In this document: piece by piece, positions 22,676 to 33,965 of the stretch
Numbering within the stretch: position 1 is the first letter of the stretch
How the letters are laid out: each line of letters starts with the position of its first letter
Source of the DNA: Callipepla californica brunnescens
Lineage: Eukaryota > Chordata > Aves > Galliformes > Odontophoridae
Assembly: GCA_023055505.1 (NCBI GenBank)
Contig: JALIRH010000002.1
Location: 27,100,437 to 27,164,436, forward strand
DNA length: 64,000 bases
Reading direction: 5' to 3'
Made by a program: the position numbers and the translations under genes
The notes under the pieces: model-generated
What the model saw: the letters and a program-made list of their open reading frames with translations, nothing else
What the model was told of the DNA's origin: nothing
Database searches by the model: none

Positions 22676-23378
22676 CTAAATAAGTTTCTAAATGCTGTCT
22701 TTTAAAGACTAAATTCAGAGAATTACAGCTTTCCTTAGGCTTCAGAGGCATTAAAATTCAGATGTCCTGTCAACATCAGTTTGGAAACTAAGGCTATTTC
22801 TATGCAGTGCACATAGGAGAGATATTCAGGTTCAACAGAGAAGAGATATCCAGGTTCATCTCTGGTTGAACTTATAACATATAACATACAACATCACCCT
22901 GGGAGCTTGGATTTCACATGAAGGAAAGCTGTGTATCTCCTGCCCCCTCCACCAGATGTAAGTTACAGTCTTCTACGGAGGACTCTGCCCCAGATCACCA
23001 GAAGAGGAGGAATGCCAGATGTGATGCAGTTGTGTCATAAGCTTATTTCAGATACTTTCTGAAGCATTTTTTTTTCTATATAAGTCAAGAGTTGAAAGAT
23101 CATGTCATGTCAAAAGTCACAGTGTTTTATAGGAAGAGAACTGGAGAAGTAATGATATCATTTTCCCCTTTCAGCCTCTTACTGCATCTTAAGACAACAC
23201 ACTCTTGAAATCCCTTTCATGCTTCTTTCCCCTGTTCAAAGCATGTTGAAAGACTCTTTGCACTTCCACACCCCTCTTCATTCATGACCTGTCCAAGCTG
23301 ACCAAAGCCTTGAAAGGATTTTGCAGCTGACTGTCTTCTGGTTAACTCATTTTCTCAGTGTTGAGGATAAACTTGTTT

Positions 23379-23440
23379 TCTTTTTTTTTTTCTTTTTTTT
23401 TTTCCTCATTTCTTTTTGTTTATTTGTTTGTTTTTTTCTT
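23379..23440. repeat. T-rich low-complexity tract
   Basis: Runs of nine or more T separated by single C, then TTTGTTT-type units. It produces a poly-Phe stretch in the plus-strand frame over it, which is therefore not a gene. Confidence 0.85.
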
Positions 23441-26400
23441 TACTCCCTACTATGTAGCTGGCTGCATGTCCTTACTGTGTCAGACATGCTATCTCTTAAT
23501 GTCAAAACAATAGAAAAACTTTGACAAGCATGCAGAACTCAAGTCCCCAGAAAGTTGATGAAGTAGCCCAGTGGGATGTGAAGGAGCTAATTCATTGCAG
23601 AATTGAAACACTCACTGGAAAATTCATCCTATAGTAGTTGCATCTATGCAACCCATTTCCTGGCTTCCCTCCTTTTTCTGTGTGTACAGACTTGTTACAT
23701 TTCTGTACACTCGTACAGTAGCCAAAACATAATTCCAGGGAAGATAACAGACCACAGGTGTAAAGTAACTGAATTTGCTGAGGGAAAAAGGAGTTTGTAA
23801 GATTGGCATTAAAGAAAATACACCTGTTTTACTGTATTTTTTCCCTTATAGGAGGAATCCTTTGTGGTCTTATGCTCCTTTAAACCCAAAAGCACTTCTG
23901 CCCTAGGGATATTTTTAGGAAATGCACTAATAAAACATAATTTTATATGTAACACACTAAAAAGCTTAACAACCAAACAGAAATCAAAATGACACACAGC
24001 TATACTTGGAAGCTTAACTTTGCTTATTACCTGAAGACAGGTGGGAGTATATTTATTACTTACATAGTTTATCTGACTGATGTAAAATCCTTCCTTAATT
24101 TCCCAGCAAGTTCAGTGCTTCAGTGCTCTACTGGCCAAAAACACAGGATGAGTCAGTCTTTACTGTGGTATTCAGCAGCTGCTTTAATCCTCCAGTGCTA
24201 TCACAGTTCACTGAGACCACATTTGATAGACATTCACTAATGTGAATACAGTGAAGTGCCAATAAATGACACAAATTCTTTTAGATTAATCATATTTGCT
24301 CAAATTCTTGTTTGGTTACTTCTGATCCAGCCATGTAATGGTGTTTACAATGCATAATGTCTTTCCTCTTCCAGCTGCAAGAAAAAAAGATCAAATAAAG
24401 TAATTTATGTCAAAAAGTAAGAAACACTCACCAAATACATCATTATGTTTCTAACTGCATGCTATTGAAGACATTAAAGCAATTTAGTGTTGTCAAGTTT
24501 AAAATTTAATGGCCTTGATGGATTTTTGTTTTAAGCTTTGGCTTAGAAATTATTATTATATTTTTATAATCTTTTTTGTACACTTTAAGCATTTAAGACT
24601 CAAAATACTCAAACATTGCATGCCAGATTGTCAGTTATGTTTAGCTAAATGTAATAGCACTTGCTGAAATTTATTTTGATCAATGCAAATACAAGGAAAA
24701 CTTCACCTCAGCCCAGGTCACACTATCTAAAATTCATTTGATACTTCTCCTGAAATTCCCAGGAAATCAGTCAGACAGAAATAGTCCCCAGTTATAGTTA
24801 AAATTTAAGTAATAAGGTAAGAAATAGTTATTGCTTCCCTAATCAAATATAGCTATTAAATGAGGAAATCTGATTTTTTTTTAAACAAGATAGATGTTAG
24901 ACACAGATACTTGTCTATGTTCAGTTCGAACACTTCTGTGCAGCTTTGTCATTCCCTTGCTGGAGTACCAGGGCTGTGCAAGCAGAAAAGGCCCACCTGC
25001 AGAGGCCACTTTCCTGCTGCTTTCTGGTGTGCATGTGCAGCAAGTGATACAAGGGTTTTCCAAGTAGTCTTTGCTGAACTGATATGCCACTGAGAATCTG
25101 TGTCACCCCAGAGCAGCTATTTCAGAAGAACTTTCAAACCTACACACGTGTGTAGATCATCCTTATATTTATGAAGAATAAAATTTAGTGTATGAACAGC
25201 TGTAAAAACTGAATGCAAACTTCTCTAATTCATGATTATATGTGTCTTTTTTATGTTTTACAGTTTTTAATTTGCAAAACACTGGGGTATTCGTACTGGT
25301 CTGAAATAGTTACTCTATCATTTATGTTCTCTGCTTGTTAATTTTCATGTCTTTAATGTCTTTCTGTTCACCATCACTCTTTGGATTGAAGTTACTCTTT
25401 AAAACACTTTTTTTTTTTCTTTCTGAACTAGTTATTTGACAAGTAGTGATTGGAAGAATAGTTTCTTATGAATAAGGCAATTTTTATTAATTTTTTTTTC
25501 CCCAGATGATTCAAGGCCTTTTATACACTTTGGCAAATTGCATTTTTAAAATGTTTGATGGTAGGAAAAGAACAAGTTTTTCACTGATTAGACAGTGGAC
25601 TTTGGAGTAATCCTGTTACAGGATTGTAGTTCATACTCAGGCTGAACTGTCTATCCAGAAACTCGGGATCCAATTAAATTATCAAATTATTAGCTGAACT
25701 TCAATATTTTACATGCATTCTTAACAGGTACAAATATGAGATATGTAACTAAACTTGAAATCTGTAGCTAAAAGCTGAACTGGTAACATATGATTGATGA
25801 ACATGTGTAATTACCATGTAATAGCTAAAATATTGCAACATTTTAAGCCACAGAAACCTGATCTACACCATAAATCACATATGTTGTATGCAATCTTTGT
25901 CAATTTCTGGCAACAGGCACCCATGCCCTTGTTCTAATGGTTAATTTCCCAGAAGCCTTTGAAAGGCCATGAATCACAGGAGATTGGGAAGTTAACTCAC
26001 CTTTCACTGTGGGGTAGGGTGGTGGTCATATAAGAAAGTCCATGCTATCCTTTTACAGATAACTGAACAAAGCCATACTGATAACGCATTTGATGCAATC
26101 ACCTTGTTTTAGATTGGTTTCTTTACTTCTCCTTTTATTGTAAAAAAAAAGAGAAACAAATTGTACAGTCTACCTACTAAGGCTCCATTAGCATGACCAG
26201 CATATGGCTTTAGGGTGTTCTGTGTCATCCCCTTCTTAAACTCTGAAAAATTGGATATTGAAATTGAAGATAAGATGCTGGGAGAGAACTGTTCATTTTT
26301 TAAAGTTTCTACAATATTTTTTTCAAACATTTGCTATTAAAAACCATACATTAGCAGGAAGAAGATAGGTTTTTGCTCTATTTTTTCAGAAAGCTGACAG

Positions 26401-26904
26401 TTCTGTAAATTTCAGAATTTCTTCTATATATAGATTGAGCAAATAAACCACAAGGAACAAATAAATGTTTTAAGTGAGGTTTCCTTCCAGAATTCCACAA
26501 AGAGCCATCACTGAAAACAAGAAAAATTGTTCTGTGGTTGTGCAAAATATGTGACTCATATGTGGGCAGACAGAGAAACATGATAAAAAAAAAAGAAAGA
26601 GAAAATAATATTTGTCTCATTTTGTTTATGCTGCATATGTGAATGCAATTTTTAGTGTTTGTGTAAATCATGTTTCTTTGCACACTGTAGTTCAGATGCT
26701 AGGAAGTCCTACTCATTTTTAACGACTAAAACATAATTTAAATTTTTATATGGAATTAAGGCAGTAACAACTCAGATATACCACCTCTCTTTTCCAAAGA
26801 TTTGTAATGCCTGTCTCTCACCTCCCGATCCCTGGAATTGGTCTGCAGAAGACCCATCCCTGGTGGTACAAGTTAATACTGTACTCTGTTTCCTCAGATG
26901 GCTC

Positions 26905-26938
26905 TTTTAACCTATATAAATATATATATAGGTTAAAA
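26905..26938. repeat. Perfect 14-bp inverted repeat with 6-nt loop
   Basis: The left arm TTTTAACCTATATA and right arm TATATAGGTTAAAA are exact complements around the loop AATATA. The stem is AT-rich but carries a central ACC/GGT, so it is not just TA slippage. It could extrude as a cruciform, or be a small decayed palindromic element. No terminal direct repeats are obvious. Confidence 0.92.
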
Positions 26939-27249
26939 AAAATACTTATATATTTTTTCCCCACGTTATTTTTAGGAATAAGAAGGAAGTATGGATAATA
27001 AATTAATTTCCTGTAGCTATGTTCAGATTAATTTCATTTATTCTCAGTTGTTACAGTAAATATACTACACTGCAATATCCAATCCAGAATAATCATTTCT
27101 GAATTCAAAATGTTCTCTCAAACATATAGCACTAGAAATAAGTTTATGAAATTAATACTTTAAATCAGAAAGCTCCTGATCTTTTTATCAGCAGTACATT
27201 TTATGCATTTTCCTTAAACAAGTGATGAAATGAGAGCTTACTAAACGGG

Positions 27250-27792
27250 TTGCAGCAGCATAAGTATTATTCTTATCCACCTGTTGTCTACAGTGATAAT
27301 AAAAATATAATATTTCTATGTGTACATTTGTATTTAAGGGGGCACTTATGGATACCAGGAATTCATTCTGAAGCATATTTAAAAGTATTATTGTATCTTA
27401 CAATGCACTTGATATCTTTCATTGTTGCCAAGGCCTTCCAGACTCCACTCTCCAGTAAATTCAAGCACATAAACTGTTTCTTCGTATATCTCCCAGAACA
27501 GGAACCCAAGTGCTGTACTTGTGAACATAATGATATGCTTAATGCTGCTGATGTGATTGCACAGGGACACTGTCAACTTGAATGCAAAGAAGGTCGAGTT
27601 AAACAGATCTACCTTGAGTTTGCCGGGGGTAGGGTCACTCTTATGACCAGTGTGTTGAACTGGCATGGCAACGTCTCAAGCCACAGTAATTTAAAGGAAG
27701 GCCTAAATGCACTGTTTCAGACAAGTCTAATAGCAATGCAGTTCAGCCTTTGTAAATACCTATCTGGGCTGTTAAAGTACCATGATCAGTAA
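27250..27792 (+). other. Longest open frame in the window, 180 codons, function unknown
   Basis: An uninterrupted frame from ATG to TAA of 180 codons, the longest in the window, in DNA where frames over 100 codons are rare. The predicted protein has a hydrophobic N-terminal half with no clear signal peptide and a central cysteine pair (KCCTCEHND) that does not match a zinc-finger pattern I know. The second half (about residues 84-140) has more ordinary composition. A 92-codon frame overlaps it on the minus strand. I recognise no family, see no Kozak-type start or upstream promoter, and consider chance most likely. A lineage-specific or long non-coding RNA exon is possible. Confidence 0.15.
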
Positions 27793-28316
27793 AAGTATAG
27801 CTCTTTAAGAAATGCTACTTTTCTGTCTCTATTTCTCTTTCCTTACAAAGAGAACAATAGCTTCCACACAATAATGCTGAAAGGATTCCTTCATTAATGC
27901 ACATAAGACACCTTGAAATTTATGAATAGAAGATCTTAGAATTTAATGGGAAATAAAAATGATTTTGAAAAATATCCTTCATCTCATACTAAAGGGAATC
28001 AACAAATTAGAAACCTTTTACATTTTTGTAAAGAAGAGTTGATCTGGTACCTGTTTGTTTCATCAACTGAATTTTAAGTTTTATCATAGCATTTCCATAC
28101 TAAGTGGTCTTTATCATGCAATAATAGTTTGATAAAACTCTAAGAAAATGGAGCAAAACTTGGAGGGAGGATAACTACTTTCATATTATAAATTATATGT
28201 AAAATGGATGGTTTTCATAATGATACATAATGCACTGCTTTAACTGTCTACATTGTATTGTACATTGCTTTGTCTGTATGGAATTGCACCAGCTGTACCT
28301 GCTGTGCCTTTGTAGA

Positions 28317-28409
28317 GTCCTATTCAGCACTCCTTATTCACTCCCTCCTTTGGCAAAGCTCCCTCTGAAGTCAGTGTGATATTCTACAGTAAGAAGTGCT
28401 GAATAGGAC
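28317..28409. mobile_element. Ancient palindromic interspersed repeat (MITE-like)
   Basis: Outer arms GTCCTATTCAGCACT and AGTGCTGAATAGGAC are perfect 15-bp complements 93 bp apart end to end. The interior holds words such as GGCAAAGCTCCCTCTGAAGTC, close to its mirror centre. I recall a widespread amniote palindromic repeat with the same plan: a 'GGTCCTGATCCTGCA..' outer arm and a centre reading GGCAAA-CTCCCATTGAAGTC. I cannot name the family with certainty. It lies in unique DNA and has no coding capacity. The alternative is a structured RNA hairpin derived from such a repeat. Confidence 0.6.
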
Positions 28410-28862
28410 CCTTAAATGATAACTCCTTGGAGGAGGAAACTGCCACTTTTCTCACACTTTTCTTCTATATAACGCAATTTGGACTGAGGATGCTATGAAA
28501 ATACTTCTACTAATAGATTGAGCAACTATATCAGGAAAATGATGGCAGTTTTCAAGAAATGCTAACCTCTTTCAGCATAAGGTATCAAAGAAGGTTTAGG
28601 TATGCCAGTATAGCCATTACTTTTGGTTAATTTAAGTGCCACCTTTTTGGATTTTGCAGGCAGAGTTCAGAAACATTATGTGAAAAGTTAAAATGTCAGA
28701 ATTTAGTATTTTTCCAAAAGTTATTATAACCTTGAAAGATTTATATATATTTTGCACATTTTCATTCCCTGGGCCATAACAATGCCTTAGATCCAAATCT
28801 TCCAGTAGGTAAGGTACAGCTTTTTCCCTTTCAAGGTTAGTCTAAGTGCTGCATTAATCAAA

Positions 28863-28888
28863 TTTTAGACTTTTCAAAAAGTCTAAAA
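28863..28888. repeat. Perfect 12-bp inverted repeat with 2-nt loop
   Basis: TTTTAGACTTTT, then CA, then AAAAGTCTAAAA. It is AT-rich but contains AGAC/GTCT in each arm. No associated element is visible. Confidence 0.88.
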
Positions 28889-31266
28889 GTTCTTCAAAAT
28901 CTTTGTGCATTCAAACATTCAGGATTCAAACATTCAGCTTCCACTATTTTACTTGTTAGCTTTGATAAACTATATATGCTTGGCTGAAACCCAGGCAATT
29001 TTACATCCTTAAAAAGAACACTTTAAACAATTTGACTAAATGCCTTTGCAGCTTTGGTTTTAATTAGATGTTTTGCTTCTTCAGCTTACTGGAAAGAGCT
29101 AGATAGCTTCTAACCACGTCAGTCTATAAAACAGCAGGTGTCAGCTTTAACTGCTTCTGAAAATTTTAAATGTATTCAATTAACAGAATCCCTTAGAGAA
29201 TGATACTTTTCATGTTCATTTGTCTTATGCAAGGCTTGCAACATGTTTTCACACACTACGCTCTTGTAGATTCTATGACCCAATTATGTCCAGAATTTTT
29301 TAATGTTAGAGTATGTTCCGTTAGCATACTCATCTTGTTATAATCCATTGGAAAAATAGACAGTGCCTCAGGTGTCATTTTGGGAAGGTAAGTCCCTCCT
29401 TCTCAGGAAACCAGAGCAATCTTGAAAACAGAACTGCAAGTTCTGAGCAAATGTAGGGGTAAAATAGGTAGCTCTGAGTTCTGAAATGAAGCGCTTCACA
29501 TATCTGTTCTCAGTAAAAACATGTGTGTAAATAGATATGAAGGCTTTCCTGGCTCAAGATTAAAACACCGCAGAACTGGTCAGGCACTGTGAAATAAGGC
29601 TGACTTGAATGCACGCAAGTCAGTATACATTCATCCAAATATATGCAAACACGCAGATACATAAACTCAGTTAAAAGTAAGCATGATTGTTCTTCAGCTA
29701 GCATCAGATATTTCAATTTTTCAGTTTGTGCTGTTATTTTGCCATCTGCATTTACAGATTAGAAACCCTCTCCTATTAGGAACCACACCTCCAGTGGTTT
29801 TTTCATTGTAAAAATTAATCAGAGAGTCACCTGGAAAAGATAAGATCTTTTCGAAAAAAACTTTAATGGTGTGATGATGAGCCCATTTTCCTTGAAAACA
29901 GTCTTTGTTAGGATAAATGGTACAGAAGCTACTGACATATTTATCTACCACTAGCTAGATTTGATGATTTCAGATATGGTATTAAAACTCTGTGTTATCT
30001 TCCTCTTACCAGTCCTAGGAAGAGTTCTCAGTGAGTCAGTATCTATTTTGAACAAACAAGAAAAATGCCTTCAGAGCAGCATATGACCAGCCAAGCAGTG
30101 AGGTGTGGCAAACTATGGGTAAATCAGCTGCATATTACAAGTGGATCCATCATGCTTTCCTGTGTTCCAAGTTGTAAGAACTGGGAATAAATCCAGAAAC
30201 CAGAAAAAAAGAATGGTTATATCTCCTACCTATAACAAGTTTGGTTAATGTGACAAATAAAAAGACATCCTAAACAAGATATAAAATTCTGAGCATACTG
30301 CTACTCCAGACAACAAAATTCAAATCTAATCTAGAGAAAAAAAATAGTCACCTGTGTTCTAAAATGGACAGTCAGAATAAAAGAATCCTGAGCTGGACAG
30401 ATCATGGCTGCAGGAAATTATGTTTCAAAGCCAGAGGAAATTGATCACACCTCCTTTAATTGAGAAACATATTTAAACATGGCAAAAATATTTTCTTCAG
30501 AAGCAGATCAGAAAGAGTTTGGAGAGTCTCTCAAAATGTAGCAAAAGTCCCATATGAATGAAAGAAGAAAAAAAACCAAACTTGCTATGGAGAAAAAAAT
30601 AGAAAACAAAGCAAATAAGCTGGAAAAAATGCAACAAAGCAGAAATATGAAAAAGTATGTCAAAAGTAATGTGGAAAGCTTGTTCTTTTATATATATTTT
30701 CCATATACAGACTGTTTACTTTTAAATTCTGAGTCATACGCTATTTTCAAAATAGCAGTAGTTTGCTTCTTATCAGAATTGACTTTTAATATTTAATCCC
30801 TTCAGCAAGTTGTTAGGTGTTTTGTGTTTTGTTTTTTTTTTAATTGTTGCTGTATTTTTGAAGAAGGAATGGCAATAAACATAAGATGAAGAAGGAAAGT
30901 GAAATAAGAGTTTGAGAAAATATCCTGTCTCAATAAGAGAAAGTAAATTATTATTTGTTTGCCTTAAAAATTTCTGTTGATGTTAATATCACAAGCCAAA
31001 TTAGAAAGAAAAGTTCAGGCTTATATGTTTGTACGCAGAATAGAATTTAAACTATATATAGTACTGCATACTATATGTACCTGATATATATATATGACTG
31101 CACTGTACCTTTTTTTTACAATTGTATATGTTGGAATTTTGCAATTGGATAATTGAATGAGTTTATACTTCAAAGTATCTCATCAAAGTATCAAACATCA
31201 TCAAATGTAAAAAAGTTGTGGCTATTGAAAGCTATTTTTTTCCTGTAAGTAGTTTCACAGAGTGGC

Positions 31267-31505
31267 AGAATCAGAATCACAGAATCACAGAACTGCAGGG
31301 GCTTGGAGGGACCTCTAGAGATCATCTGGTCCAACACTGCTACCAAAGCAGCTCCCTAGACCAGGCTGCACAGGTAGGTGTTCAGGCAGGTCTTGAATGT
31401 CTCCAGAGGACTCCATAGACTCTCTGGGCAGCCTGTTGCAGTGCTCTGTCACTCTTACTGTGAAGAAGTTCTCACACGTATTTGTGCAGAACTTCCTATG
31501 CTTCT
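31267..31505 (-). mobile_element. CR1 LINE 3' tail
   Basis: Minus-strand CR1 end fragment. On the plus strand it opens with tandem AGAATCACAGAATCACAGAA (the complement of CR1 terminal octamers), then GGGACCTCTAGAGATCATCT followed by GGTCCAAC, a hallmark of CR1 3' untranslated sequence, and the antisense of the ORF2 C-terminus. It is truncated 5' near 31505 and does not reach the main reverse-transcriptase domain. The well-preserved terminal octamers suggest a younger copy than the one at 33521-33965. Confidence 0.95.
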
Positions 31506-33520
31506 TTGAAAGCCCTTATCAGAGAAAAAATGAAAACTGCTACTAGAATCTCAAAATGCCTTTCTTTCTGCTCTCTCTCAGATACTTGGAGAGAGAAAAA
31601 ATACTTGTACTTTTTCATGTTATCTCACATTCAGGGTGTGCTGGTTATTGATCTTGTGAAATGAAAATCACTTCACATCCCAGCAGCTAGCCATCAGACA
31701 TGGTCTTCCATGAGTCAAAGCCTTCCATGAGACAAACACTGTGCATAGGATTAGGTCTTTGCACTGGTATTTCTGAAGTTATTGCCCTCTGCTGAGCCTA
31801 TAGGAAGCAGAGCATAGTCTTGGGGAACACACATGTTATCACTGAGAGGATTCTGCTGGGTGTTGTCCCTGGATTACTGGTCCAGAATATGCAAGTGTAT
31901 GAAAGAAAAAAGAAGCCAATGAAACTGTTCTGCTTGGACTTAATTCTTCCAGCACAGAGACAGTATAACATATCTTTTCTCTCTTGGGAAATGATTATTA
32001 ATTATTATTATCATTATAGTCTTGTAGTAACAGATGAATAAGAAAGATTTTTTTTGTTTGAGGTAGGTTAACCTTTCTCTTTTTTTTTCATAAAGTCAAC
32101 TCTCCAGTAGGTCACAATACTAATTAGTAGAAGTGGAAGTTAAATACAAAAAAATTCTAAATATAACGATGCGAACATAACTTTTAATGAGGATTACAAA
32201 ATCAAAAATGACATTTTTCCCTGTAATTAAAAGAAAAATTGTAATTTTGATTCAGTCATATTTCTTTCTTTTGGAACACATTTAAACAGTCTGAGCTATT
32301 GAATATATTTGAAATCTTTGAGGTTTTCTTGTACTGAAAAATAATCCATAATTAAAAATACTGTTCTGAAATATTCAAACTCTTTATTTCAGTCATTGTG
32401 TTTTGTACTGATAAAAGTATTTTATCAGTTACACAGAAATTTACAGGGATTCATGTGAAGTGGCTAACCTCCTTAAAAAATACAAACCTGCCCAGACAGT
32501 ACAAGGAAGAAATGTGATATGTTGCCCTGCCATTCATTTGTGCTCAGTTATTTTAACCTTGTTGATACAAAATGTGTGAAAGATACAGCCAAAATTCTCT
32601 GTTTATTGCTTATAGGAAACTATACCACTTCAAAAAACTACAGAATTGTCTAGTGAAAGAGAAAGAAGGCAATGTGAACTCTTAATATATAGTTCCTTGT
32701 GCACTTTATATTCATCTCTGCCATATGTGTTTGCCAGCCTTTGCATTAGTTCCATATTTGAGATACCAAGACCTTAAGATTCTATTTCTAACTTTGAAGA
32801 GTTGAGGTCTGAGGTGTATGTTCATTTTTGTACTTCTCTGTTTTTCATATGTACCTCTGTATGTTATTCCTGGCCTTAAAGGTCACAAGTGATATGCTTC
32901 ATATTGAATAACGAAAGGCCCTGAATTAGAAAAAAAGCTAATTTTATTGTCAGAACTAAAGCTTTCTGTATTAATCTAAATTCTTTGTACACTAGAAAAT
33001 AGTCTATATTTCTCAAAATAAAACAAATAATAAAAAAAATATATAAAAACTAATCAAATCAGTAGAGAATTGATGAGCTCCAATGAGTATATTTCCCAGA
33101 TATATTTAGTTCAGTAGTTTGTTTGCTTACAGAACATGAATGACAGCAATGGTTTCATTTTTTGTTCTGACCCTTTTGGTTTCCACTGTTACTGTTGAAT
33201 ATTGAAGGGAGCATTTGATTGCTTAGGATCATCTTTCTTGATAAGAAATTCTAATAGATGACCTTTCTTCTAAGAATGCTGTGCTGGGTGCCTGGTTCTC
33301 TGTGTCAGTGTGCTGCCATCTGGGACAAAGCTGCAGCACAACTGGAGTCAGATCTGGAGTGCTGCACTGGTGGTAAAATCAATTTAGGCAGATGCCATGC
33401 TCTTGCCTCAGCTGGGGAGCACCACAGACTGCTGAGTCCTATGTGGGCCTTCTCTATGTGAGTGGGCAGTATCACCTTAGGTGCCATCAATGCAACCCCA
33501 CTTGAGCAGAGTGTGACATA
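31506..33520. other. Non-coding stretch
   Basis: No gene recognised. A 10-bp perfect hairpin (ACTGATAAAA, GTA, TTTTATCAGT) sits at 32407-32429. About 33280-33520 is GC-richer and holds overlapping frames of 67 and 94 codons on opposite strands, with no domain. This could be a decayed insertion or an exon fragment that I cannot identify. Confidence 0.55.
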
Positions 33521-33965
33521 GGCACAGAATTGTTGAGGTTGAAAGGGACCTGGATTCGTCTGGTCTAACCCCTTCTCAAGCAGGGTCACCTAGAGAAGGT
33601 TGCTCAGAATCATGTCCTGATGGCCTCTGAATGTCTCCAACGAGGGAGACTCCGCAACTCTGGACAACCTGTGCTAATGTTTCATGTTTTTTATAATCTG
33701 GCAATGATGTTCAGACAGAGCCTTCTGTGTTATTTTCTGTGCCAGCAGAGCCTGGCACCTTCTCTTCCAGTTTTTATAGACACTGTCAGATCCCTGGCTT
33801 GAGTCTTCTCCAGGCTGAACCATCCCAGATCTCAGCTTTTTCTCATCATCTCCAATGGCTATTCATTGGACTTTCTTCAATATATCCATGTCTCTTCTAC
33901 CAAGAAGCTCAGAAATGGACACAGCGCTCCATGTGTAGTCTCACCAGTATGAATAAAGTTTCCCT
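33521..33965 (-). mobile_element. CR1 LINE fragment, diverged
   Basis: Minus-strand CR1 piece starting with GGTTGAAAGGGACCT and running through the antisense ORF2 C-terminus (GTCTTCTCCAGGCTGAAC) to AGAAATGGACACAGCGCTCC, the complement of the segment encoding the end of the reverse-transcriptase region. Frequent mismatches and small indels show an older insertion. The terminal octamers are almost gone. A few dozen bases between about 33675 and 33725 align poorly and may be rearranged. Confidence 0.9.

Larger units (their letters stand above)
22676..27249. other. Non-coding AT-rich stretch
   Basis: Frames below about 100 codons with no domain. There is a T-rich tract near 23379-23440. A near-duplicate pair of short words (AGAGATATTCAGGTTCA and AGAGATATCCAGGTTCA) sits at about 22817-22859. 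A long perfect AT-rich hairpin at 26905-26938 is listed separately. No transposon recognised. Confidence 0.6.
27793..31266. other. Non-coding AT-rich stretch with two inverted repeats
   Basis: Contains the palindromic interspersed repeat at 28317-28409 and a hairpin at 28863-28888, listed separately. A direct duplication of ATTCAAACATTCAG lies at about 28909-28937. Reading frames are short and lysine- or phenylalanine-rich. No gene recognised. Confidence 0.6.
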
